63,066 nt of DNA from Porogramme epimiltina (lineage: Eukaryota; Basidiomycota; Agaricomycetes; Polyporales; Polyporaceae). The position numbers and the translations under genes were made by a program. Positions 45,301-54,942 of the stretch are shown one piece after another. The notes under the pieces are model-generated. The model made no database searches, was not told the origin of the DNA, and saw only the letters and a list, made by a program, of their open reading frames with translations. Every line of letters begins with the position of its first letter. Positions within the stretch are counted from its first letter, which is position 1. Where the stretch lies: positions 1-63,066 of the forward strand of contig FTLJ01000312.1 of NCBI GenBank assembly GCA_900155495.1, in the 5' to 3' direction.

Positions 45301-45932
45301 TCCTTGGTACCAGCCATAGCTAGCGCTCAGCCGCTGCTCAGCGGCTGCCCTTACGAGCTTTCAGATAAAGTAATGACGATTTCTAGTTCAACTCCTTCGC
45401 TATAGCTAGAAAAACCAAAGACAAGCGTGGGGCTTTTCTCCGCACGACACAGTACGTTGCGTAAGTTGACGGACAGACTCCTCAGATGCATCCCGCTCCT
45501 CACTCAACAACGCGGCAGCGTCTCGGACACGTTGAGTTGGAAGAGATAATCGAACTCAAGGTGTGTTCCTTCTCCAAATACGAGAAAATTGTTGATGACC
45601 TCTTGTTCTTTTTCCAGTTTACAAGGACCTTGAGCATCCGGATGGCAGTCTCCTCACATTTCTCGCGCCCCTGAGGTACGCTCTGTAGTATAACATTTGT
45701 CTTAGCGTCCGATACCGTAAGTATTCTTCGAGACTTACCTTGATATTAAGATGATTACTTGGATCCAAATGTCTTCCATTCCTACTCTCATATAGGTGAT
45801 CTGCATAGATCTCTTACGTTCAAGAACGCGCGTTCTCTGCCCCACTATAATTACACCAAGGGATCAACTTGAACGAACGTCCTGATTGTGGCTACGTACT
45901 TACTACTGAAGCTGTGGAGCATTCTCGAAGGC
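45301..45932. other. Intergenic region, inverted-repeat element to hypothetical gene
   Basis: Contains two possible exon-like stretches on the plus strand near 45486-45680 (for example VELEEIIELK), but they could not be joined in phase and no family is recognised. Not called as a gene. Confidence 0.4.
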
Positions 45933-47541
45933 TCATTGGTCTACTTTAGCATCATCATCTGTCCCTGAATCGCCGCCCCCTTCCCCATCGTCGCTTTCCT
46001 CCTCATCGTCACTTTCTTCCACATAGTCGCTTTCCTCTCTACTGTCCTCTGCCGAGTCCGAATTGCTATCTTCCCCGCGAATCGTCTGGTCTCGTAGTCT
46101 CCATCGCAGCAGCTCTCCCGCGTCGACACTGAGGCGACCGATAAACTCCTCTCGAGTGTTGTTAAAGCGCTCCCAGAGCTTGTTCCCGTGCCTATGGAGC
46201 TCCATCATACATTGCTTGAATCGATGAAGTCCGGCCTCATGAGATATGTCGAATCTATAGCGAGTGTTGCGATCCGCCGTAATGTAACACTGTCGGGCAT
46301 TTCATTGATTAGCACAATATCACTTAGAGAACGGCTATAATGACGATGTACCTCATGCTTTACAGAGTACCAAGTTGCACTCAGGTACCCTATGGGCCCA
46401 TCTATTACAAGACCGTATACCGGCGTATCTTGAATGCCAAAGATGGTCAAGAATCTGGTCGCACCGACAACGCTTAGACGTTGCCAGTTCCGAGTGGCTT
46501 CAATCGACCCGTTGTTAGGTTTATGATTCACGATGAGGATTGGAAGTTGTGGTCGAGAGTATTCTGGTACATCCTGTTGACAGGCTCCTCGAACTTCGAA
46601 CCAGGACAAGTAGTGCAAGTTTGAGCGGCAAACATCCTGGGAGTGCCACACCGTGTCGCCTGCGAGTGTCACTTCTAGCGTCAACATGCAATCGACGTGT
46701 CCTTGCCGAGGATAATCTTCAAGACGTCTCCGTAGCGCCCGATCCATTTTTTCCGTGCTGTGGGTATACCGAACTAGTTGACGTTCCTCTAACATGTAAG
46801 CGACACTTTGATGAAGGCCATCTCTAAGTAGAGTCACTTCAGTGGCAATCTCCTCGTCATCCGAGTTGAGAGAGCTCGAGGAATCCAGAAACAATTTCGT
46901 GGCCGCGTAGACGGTGGCTTCATAAACATTTCGCTCTTCTCTCTCTTGAGTCTGATCTCCTTCAGGGTATGCACTACGGCACGGGGGCAGTTGGTCGTAC
47001 TCGACACAGCTTGAACAGTCCACGTCAACATCGACACTATGGGTCCATGTAAGCAAAATATATAAATTGAATATTCTAGTGCCTTACTAGTATTTCAGCT
47101 CTGAATCTAGAGACCTATGTTGAATGAGACCTTCCCATCGTCGAAGAGCATCTGCAGATGCAGGGCCTTCTGCTTTAGTCGACCCATCAGATTCCGGCAG
47201 AGAGACGCCGGATTCGAGCGTTGACGTCCTTGATGGATCGACATCCTACATGTTGCCGAAGATGAGAGCAGCAGATGGGGCTATGAGTTCAGACTAACCT
47301 CGCCACAAGATAACACACGTAGTATTCCCTTTACCGTTTGATTCAAGTTTACAGGGCTGAGACTCCGTGGGCCAGCGAGAGGTATCGTAAGAACATGATA
47401 GTCGAGAGACCATAGTGCAATCGAGCAAGGCGAGCTCCGTGCAGGTTCTTCACCTTCTTTGCCTTGGATAACTAGGGGGTATAAAGGGTAGGATAACCAC
47501 CGGTAGTCCGGTACAACACTGCGTACGGCGTTGTACAACAT
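45933..47541 (-). CDS. Uncharacterised protein with acidic C-terminal tail
   Basis: Four exons (47541-47299, 47245-47088, 47036-46352, 46289-45933) keep phase and give about 480 residues. A central region reads LPILIVNHKPNNGSIEATRN, QRLSVVGATRFLTIFGIQDT and PVYGLVIDGPIGYLSATWYS, and after the last intron CYITADRNTRYRFDISHEAG. I know this arrangement from uncharacterised agaricomycete proteins but cannot give a function. The last 50 residues are almost all Asp, Glu, Ser and Gly, a typical disordered acidic tail. No signal peptide or membrane segment. The first exon is the least certain part: the ATG at 47541 lies just downstream of a fragment of a related gene (47562-47610). Confidence 0.6.
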
Positions 47542-47561
47542 AATACAATTAGTAGCAGAAT

Positions 47562-47610
47562 TGATATGTCGAAGCGGTAGCTAGTGTTCCTATCCGCAGC
47601 AATAATGCAC
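47562..47610 (-). pseudogene. Fragment of a paralogue of the neighbouring hypothetical gene
   Basis: Encodes CIIAADRNTSYRFDIS right after an intron acceptor (TTTGGCAG), matching CYITADRNTRYRFDIS at the start of the last exon of the gene at 45933-47541. After this block the sequence has no further similarity. It looks like the surviving end of a tandem copy. Confidence 0.6.
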
Positions 47611-48586
47611 TGCCAAACATAACACACGACAGTCAGATAAGTATATACAACGGAGACACGAGCAATGACGCACCCGGTGTGACGTGTCTCCGGTCAACGT
47701 GTACCGGCGCCTTTTTCCCTTCCGCAAGCCAACCAAAAAGAAGCCTCTGAGACGGGCACGTGACCTGAACAGATCTTCTCTGATGCGTCCGGTTTTCCGT
47801 CTCTCATCGTCGTTGTTAAGTACCTCATACGCTGCGCTACTTCATGGGTCTTACGTTCATCTGTCCCTGGCCCGGCATGTCTCACCGTGAGTGAGCACCA
47901 ACCATCCACGTCCCATGCCTCATTCCTTAGTGCGAGTCACTCATTCGGTATACACACTGTGGTTGGAGAGCCCAGGGGCCCTAGATCTTTGCGTAACCAC
48001 TAGGACTGAAATAAAGTAAGCACAATAGCTTATCTAACTTGGTAGAGTGCTAATCACGAAAACTAGACTCGAACATTGAACTCGGCGGCTTCCCGCGGTC
48101 CAGCGCGCTAAGCGTGAAACACTGAACACGAGGGCGTAGGTCTTTGTAGTAGATGATGACGAAACCAGTAAGTTTGGTGTGCTGTCGATGTAGCGGATGC
48201 GGTATCTAGACGACGTCCCCAACTTCCGAACGTAAAATCTTAGGCACAGCCTACGACAGCCGCGATTGAAATGTCGTTTCGTGGGTGAATTGCAAGTAAT
48301 CAGGGAACCTCAATGGCAAAGAACACAACTGTCACGTTTCCTGCAGGGCATTCCGCTCGTCTCGCACGGCATACACACGGCGTTATACGAACAGATCAGC
48401 CAGCTGACGCGGAGCGGATCGCTTGAGCGTCTTCGAAGCCGAGCCTGTTTGCCGTGCTTCCTCAATCCGACGGGTAAGGATCATGCTCGCTTCGCATTCT
48501 ATGCCGCTGACTGTGGTTTCGATACGTGTGGGAATGCGCTGCAGAGACCTATACTTCGAACGCGACAGTGTTACTTGCGAACGCCG

Positions 48587-48594
48587 TATATATT
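48587..48594 (+). promoter_or_regulatory. TATA box of FAD monooxygenase C
   Basis: TATATATT about 70 nt upstream of the ATG at 48660. Confidence 0.55.
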
Positions 48595-48659
48595 CCTCGG
48601 ATGGCGAATGAAGCATCAACGATCTCTGTACGTAGAATCTCTCCAAAGAAGCGAACACG

Positions 48660-50497
48660 ATGTCGACTGCCTCTCAGAACCTCAAAGTTGCTATTGTGTG
48701 AGTTCCGCGTCTTTCTATACCACTATCCATGAAACTGACGAACTGTTGGGCGGAAAAGCGGGGCCGGATTGGGGGGCCTTTTCATGGCTCTCTTCTTGCA
48801 GAAGTACTGCCCTCATATCCGGGTGGACATCTACGAATCTACCCATGAACTCACCGAGATCGGGGCTGGTATCGGGATGTTCCCGAGAGTCTGGGAGATC
48901 CTCAAGACTCTCGACATCGAAGAAGACCTCCTTACGATCATAGGGAACGCCGACGCCTCTTGTCAGTGGTCTCACCCGTTCATCCATTACGATTTCTTAC
49001 GCGTGTTGGTCGACGTTAGCAATCCCTATGCGCTGCTACAAGTGCGACGAACCCAAGAAGATCGAAGTCCGTGATTTCCCACCCGTTAGTACGTGCACCT
49101 TCTTGCACTATACCATTGTCTCCATGCTCATAGCCCTCGTCTACTCTCTTGTCGTAGTGCGGCCCAGCCACCGCTCGCAGCTGCAGAGGCTCCTCGCGAA
49201 GAACTTGCGCTCTCCCGATGAGGTGCTCCACTTCTCCAAGCGCCTTGCGTCCTACGTCGAACCGGCGGACCACACCCAGCCCATCCTGCTGTGCTTCAAG
49301 GACGGCAGCGAGGCGACGTGCGATCTCCTTGTCGGCAGCGACGGGATTCACTCCGCGGTACGGCGAACGATGTACACCGAGCTGGCTACGGAGACTAGTG
49401 ACGTGGTGAAGGCAAGGGAGATGATGGAGATGATTGACCCCGTGTGGTCGGGTGTTGTCGTGTACCGCGGTTTGGTTCCTGTCGACAAGGTCTCCGCTGA
49501 GACTATCGCAGGGGAGACGAGAGGAGTAGCTGTGGTAAGTATTCTTGCCCTCTCTGTGAAGGAGTTACTAAACAATCCGATCTCCGCGCTACAGCTGCTC
49601 GGCAAGAACCAGGTGACCCCGACCCTAGTTCCACTGTATTGCTGCCATTTCTAATCGCTTATCTCTCCCTAGAGCATCATCAAGTATCCCATTGTACATG
49701 GGAAATTTATCAATGTCGCCGCATTCGTGGCAACTCCCGGCGGAGAAGGCACCGTGTACAACGGAGAATGGGTCACGTCCGCGAGCGCAGATGAAGTCGC
49801 TGCAAAGTTCGCGTCGTGGGACCCGGAAGTCCCCGGTCTTCTCAAAGTGAGCCAGCAGTTTTCCATTAGCATATTTATGGTGCTCATCCAGCACATCACT
49901 AGCACATGCAAAACCCCCTGCTCTGGGTAATCCATCGGGTCCGCCACCTTCCTACGTATGTGAAGGGCAGAGTTGCCGTCATGGGCGATGCCGTAAGATC
50001 ACCCTTTCTCGGTGTGCTGAGCTGCGTGTTGATAATCACCATCCCTCCAGGCCCATGCTATGACACCGTTCCAGGCTTCCGGGGCGGGTCAGGCCATCGA
50101 AGTAATGTCTCAGATGTGTGCTATGATGGGCAGGCCGGCTGACGCTTTGTTTCTTCACTAGGATGGCTTCATCCTCGCTTCCCTCCTTTCCCAGACTGCC
50201 GCCGTCGGCGACCTCGCTAGTATCTTGAAGGTGTACGACGCCGTTCGCCGCCCTTTCGCACAGGATGTGCAGCGCCGCTCTGACGCCAACGGCCGGCTCT
50301 ACCACCTCAACCGCGAGGGGTGGGAGAGCATCAGCGCTGAGGACAGCGCAACGGGGAATTACACGCCGGAGAACTTGAAGTCTGTCGCCGACGCGCTCGG
50401 AGTGGCGTCGCAGTGGGCCGTGACGGGCAGCGCCATGGGGGAGAAGGAGAAAGCTCTCCGTCTCTTGGAGGAGGAACTTGGGAAGGCTCAACACTGA
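48660..50497 (+). CDS. FAD-dependent aromatic monooxygenase C
   Basis: Starts MSTASQNLKVAIV; an intron separates this from GAGLGGLFMALFLQ. Then YESTHELTEIGAGIGMFP, MRCYKCDEPKKIEVRD, SHRSQLQRLLAKNL, the DG motif VGSDGIHSAVRRTMY, VYRGLVPVDKV, SIIKYPIVHGKFINVAAF, and the GD motif VMGDA separated by an intron from AHAMTPFQASGAGQAIE. The 51-nt GD-motif exon and its two flanking introns match copy B exactly in position. Ends EEELGKAQH. Class A flavin hydroxylase with all cofactor motifs; the substrate is unknown. It is most like copies A and B of this window, which points to local dispersal of the family rather than horizontal transfer. Confidence 0.88.
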
Positions 50498-50897
50498 GTA
50501 ATCCGAGCTGATCGCTCGCGGAATTAGTGCTCAGAATATAGCGAGGGTGAATATAGCGATGGTGAATACAAGCCTGTGTCGTTCAGTGCCGGATTATGCG
50601 TCTTCGTTGTCATCATTCATATATGGGCCGATTAGCTGAATCTCAGAGCCGGGGCTTATGTTGGAAAGGGCCGCTTATGCAAAAAGAACGACCCCCGGTC
50701 GATGATGACGTCATCGTCGACGGATCCGGACGTAGCCTCCATGCGTAGTTCTCTTCCCCTCTACACCTGCACTGGTCATTACCTTGTTCCACAACCACGC
50801 TAAAGCCTTGTTCCTCGGTGTAAGTCGCTGCATGTACATGTACCTCGAGATATCATCAGTGGAGGCTAACTACCTCGTCCGGGGGGCTAAGTTCTAG
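50498..50897. other. Intergenic region, FAD monooxygenase C to F-box/LRR-like gene
   Basis: No gene recognised; holds the 3' flank of monooxygenase C and the 5' flank of the next gene. Confidence 0.5.
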
Positions 50898-52043
50898 ATG
50901 CTTGCAATGCCTGCCGTGGAACTATACGACGACATTTTGCTGCAGATATTTCAAGCACTTGGAGAGTATCCAGGCCAGAATACCTCAGAAACTCGACGCG
51001 CCTTAAGATCAGCTTCGCTTGCTTGTCATAGGTGGGCTCCCTCGGCTCAAAGCGTCCTTTATAGGACTTGCAACATCACCATGCAACACGAAGTTCTCGG
51101 TGGGGCTGCAACCACTAGAGCGCTATTCGCGCGCACGATGGGCTCTTCACCTCACCTCCGCGCCCTCGTAAGGGAGCTTTACCTCAACATACGAACCTCT
51201 CAATACCCACTGCAACTATCTTGGCTCAACCTCCTGCCCCCCGGTCGCTTGCTCAAGGCGCACATTCTGTTCTCGGAAGGCCGCTCTAGCCAACGCGTCC
51301 GATTCCAACCGTGGATCCTCGGGTTTCCTGCGATCCGCTCTGTACACCACCTCAAACTGCATTGCTCTCTCCAGCCGCACGACTTCGAAGTGTGTTTCGG
51401 GCTCCCTAACGTACAAAGCCTCGACCTCAGCCGCCCGGCCTACGGAACCTGGTGCCTACCCACACTCGCCACATTGCCCCCGACGCTCGAGCGGCTGACG
51501 CTGAGCGCGGACGACCTGTCGCGACCCCGAGTAGCCGCTAGGCTCGTCGGCATGGTCGCTCTCGCGCCGAGCGTGCGCGAGCTGTCGATCAAGACTGGCG
51601 AGCTCGGCCTCAAGGGCGCCTTCTCCCCTATCGCGGAGCAGCTCGTGCGCATCCGCCATCTCAGAGTGCTCGAGCTCGACGGGTGCGACGTGAAGAAGCT
51701 GTACCCCGACCGTCTAGTGGAGGCCATCGTTAACCGGAATCGCTCGCTCAAGCGGCTTGTATGCGCGGCGGCCATGTTGACGGGCGAGGCGCTGGAGCGG
51801 ATGCCGAGGTCGTTGCAGGTGCTGGAGATCGTGCTGCGGGCGACGGGGATCGAGGCATTTGGTGAGTATGAGGAGGCATTGGCGAAGTACGTGCGGCGGG
51901 CGCGGCCGACGGGGATGGACTTGGAGAAGGTGGTTGTGCGCACTCGTGGCGTTTTCGGGACAGACGTAGACGGACTTTTGGTACATATCAAAGGGGTATG
52001 CGAGGCAAATGGTGTTGTATTCCACATGCAGGCGTCGGAATAG
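50898..52043 (+). CDS. F-box-like leucine-rich protein
   Basis: A single-exon frame of 381 residues. The start MLAMPAVELYDDILLQIFQA resembles an F-box, with CHRWAPSAQSVLYRTC completing it. The remainder shows repeated leucine-rich segments (LPNVQSLDLS, LPPTLERLTLSA, APSVRELSIK, IRHLRVLELDGCDVKKLYP, RSLKRLVCAA) consistent with an LRR solenoid. SCF adaptor function is inferred from family; the target is unknown. A second ATG at 50907 is also possible. It lies tail to tail with the F-box gene at 52171-53235. Confidence 0.65.
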   Translation: MLAMPAVELYDDILLQIFQALGEYPGQNTSETRRALRSASLACHRWAPSAQSVLYRTCNITMQHEVLGGAATTRALFARTMGSSPHLRALVRELYLNIRTSQYPLQLSWLNLLPPGRLLKAHILFSEGRSSQRVRFQPWILGFPAIRSVHHLKLHCSLQPHDFEVCFGLPNVQSLDLSRPAYGTWCLPTLATLPPTLERLTLSADDLSRPRVAARLVGMVALAPSVRELSIKTGELGLKGAFSPIAEQLVRIRHLRVLELDGCDVKKLYPDRLVEAIVNRNRSLKRLVCAAAMLTGEALERMPRSLQVLEIVLRATGIEAFGEYEEALAKYVRRARPTGMDLEKVVVRTRGVFGTDVDGLLVHIKGVCEANGVVFHMQASE

Positions 52044-52170
52044 ACATTGAGCCGTCCGGACATGCAGACGTCTACTTCGCGTGTGCCAGGATGCCAGCCA
52101 TTCCACAACGCATGACCTTCCCACTGGTCGGTTGAGTATTGGTATCGCTCGTTCGGGAAACGTGCCTGGA

Positions 52171-53235
52171 TTATGCACGTTCTGCGTTCTTTTCTTTTGT
52201 GGTCTCCCCTGCGAGCGCATGTGCAGGCGTGCGCTGTTCCTTGTACCACCGCAGCAGCTCTGTCGCTTTCTGATTCCAATAGATAGTCAGCACATTTAGG
52301 TAAGATCTCCTTCCTACGACCTACTTTATGCAATGCGCTAACTTGATCCCGACGTTCCTTGCAATATGTGGATAGCGTCTCCGATCCCGGTATCAGGCTA
52401 TCATACTCGCGTACGACGCCGTGCAGTTCTGGGACATAGTACACATGCATGAGACTATGAAAATCGGGACATTCTTTGAACATAGCCTCTACATCGTCTG
52501 AATGGTTGGTTATTCATCCTATAGCAGAAATACAGATAGTGATGCGCACTTACTATCGCGGGTAGTGACCCCGCACGGGACTAGCGGAAGGCATGGATAT
52601 CGATAGGTAGGGACAGCCAATAAGCCTTGCTTGACACTAGAATGTGATGTGTGTAAGAATACCTCGTAGCGACGTATGCGGAGAAACATAGACTCACTTT
52701 TCTCTGTAGCAGCCTCCACAAAACCGAAGTCTGAAGGAAAACACCAGATAGTTTGATCTATCGGCCCCGCATAACTGGTTTGCACGGGATATGAGTAACG
52801 TGCAAGAGATCGAAATTCTGATCGCTTACGGAACAATTTTTGGTGAATAATAGCGCAGAGTAAGCGGGTTCGCTCATTCCAGGCAGGCAAGACGGGAGGC
52901 CTTCAACTTGTTCTAGCGCAGAGACCCACACAAAACGGTGACGATGCGACATGAGGACGGAACGGAGCCATTTGCTCGTGCGAGAAAAGGAAAGTAAATC
53001 GCGAGGATGCATGTGAGAGAAAATCTGCGTTGAAAGAAAGGTAAGAAAGCTTCACCCGAAAGCGTATTGTACAGAACATAACGCTTACTTCGAGGAAAAT
53101 GTCCACAGGAAACTGACGAAAGACCGCCCATACCGCAGAACGGGGGTTGCGGAGGCGTTGAGCTAACCTTTTTTGACGCGTTGCTGAATACTGCGAGCCT
53201 GCCGATAGTTGAAGTGCAGAAGACAACATGGGCAT
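52171..53235 (-). CDS. F-box protein with cysteine-rich segment
   Basis: Start MPMLSSALQLSAGSQYSATR; the F-box is QFPVDIFLE joined across an intron to IFSHMHPRDLLSFSRTSKWL, followed by RSVLMSHRHRFVWVSALEQV and LPGMSEPAYSALLFTKNC. The next exon gives CSLCGADRSNYLVFSFRLRF and CGGCYREK, a Cys-x2-Cys pair often seen in basidiomycete F-box proteins of this type, possibly a metal site. The last exons read YYVPELHGVVREYDSL and YCKERRDQ, then KATELLRWYKEQRTPAHALA before the stop at 52171. The C-terminus appears shorter than usual for this group. Six or seven exons; junctions were inferred from phase. Confidence 0.7.
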
Positions 53236-54942
53236 TTTTCTGTATTTGATCAACCACAAAAGGGAGGGGTGTGGTAAGTCACAAATGTAAAGCGTGAATG
53301 CGAGAGCGAACATCCACTCACTATTCCGAGGGGAGACGACCGATGAACACCGGGGGCCAAGGACACCATGAATTTGTATGGTCAGGGATGCATCCAGAGC
53401 GATCGGACTTGCCCCGTCTTCCCCAAACAAAAGTGTCCGACGAGCTAGGGGCGCGTCCAGGGCGCATCCGCTCCGGGTCTGGCCCTCCTGACGCGCTCTC
53501 TTTTCGGTTGACGGGTCCGCAATGAGTTACGCCACACGAGCTGCATGTCTGCGGGAATGGCGAACCCGGGCGTACCTGGATACTACCCGTCTGGCCTGGA
53601 CATGGCAAGGTCGCGTGCTCCAGATTTCACCCACCACATACCGGTAGCTGGGCTCGACATGGCGGCGTCCCAGAATTCGAGATTTGATCGAGACTGAGCT
53701 GACACGCGTAGTGACCTGCCCTGAAGCAGCAGGCCGGTGCTTACATACGCATTTGGAGAGGCTAGCGCCCACTTCCGTTGTCCCGCACGTCAGTGATGAC
53801 GTCACCGCCACCGCTCTTCCGCCTACCATGCCCATGGTGACGGCGAGCCCGCGGGGCCACTTGAACCCGCGACATGATCCCTGTGAGTGCTAATACACTC
53901 TCATAAGGATTACTGTGTACCAGGTAATCTAAACTACTTGGTGCATAGATTACCGTCGAATGCCCTAGCAGGGTAAACTTACAATCAACATTGTCGGAGT
54001 GTTTGTGGGCCGCCCCAGGCAATGAGGGCACTTCAAATAGTGGTGCCCGGGTCATTTCGTGATAGGACGTTGCGGCCAAGGCTGATATGCGGGATATCCA
54101 TGTCTCCGGCCGTCCGAACGTGGGTGAGGCCTTCGTATCTCGGGTCTAGATTAATTTTATCGACATCCCTCCCCATAGCACATACAGCAGTCGGTGGCAA
54201 CGTACTTTGTAGGAAAGGTTGCTATTTTTGCGATGAAGTGCGACCAAACGTACCCCAAGATACCCCTTGTGGGGATACTGCGCACGACCTCCAAGTCAGT
54301 GCAGGGCTGACTTGCGGTGACTCGTGAGTGTCTGCGCTTCTTGATACAATGATAATGAACCGTTTAATGCTCTGCTCAGGGCCAGATATCCAGTCCACCA
54401 GAGCTGTGCGAGCATCATTCTATTTATCTAGGGACCATCATCGATGATATCATTGGAGTGGATAGAAGTGGTTCGAACTTCGGGCTTCGGGCTTCCACCA
54501 CATCTTCTCAGGCCGCGATGCATACATTCGCTGAATCCCGAGTTGTGTTCGTCTTTATTCCCGACGCGTCTACATCAAAAGATGGAAAGCTGACGCGCTG
54601 TTCTCTTCACAGCTACGCCACCAATCCAGCGAATTCACCGGAGGTGACTTCCCGTAACCCGCATCAAATCTGGCTTCACGAAACGATTCTTTAAAACCTT
54701 GTACATACGGCGCTTCTAGCCACAATGTCTTTCTCATTGGTTTGCAGTGAGATCCGAAGCGCGAGCGCAGTTTGTCTTCAGCCACACTACGGCAGAGCAC
54801 TGCTTATCACCGCGGATATCGCCCCGACAATGCCCTTGAAAGGTCTGTCTCCCGCACTGTGGCGTGCATCGTTGTCATGATATCTACCCACTGAACAATA
54901 TAAAGTGAGACCGCTATCATCAACCTCTCTGACGGTCAAGTC
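53236..54942. other. Intergenic region upstream of DUF6534 gene A, duplicated
   Basis: No gene recognised. The portion near 53330-53470 is similar to 57370-57510, for example the shared core GGTCAGGGATG at 53390-53400 and 57422-57432. Both lie about 1.5-1.6 kb upstream of a DUF6534 start codon, so the tandem duplication probably included upstream DNA. Confidence 0.5.

Larger units (their letters stand above)
47542..48659. other. Intergenic region, hypothetical gene to FAD monooxygenase C
   Basis: Holds the paralogue fragment at 47562-47610 and, on its right, the promoter of FAD monooxygenase C. Otherwise no recognisable gene. Confidence 0.45.

Noticed and set aside
45486..45680. Two exon-like plus-strand stretches
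   Set aside because: They cannot be joined in phase by canonical splice sites and match no family I know.
53826..53915. Possible tRNA on the minus strand with GGTTCAAGT
   Set aside because: The T-stem has mismatches at its first pair and no plausible anticodon arm is present.
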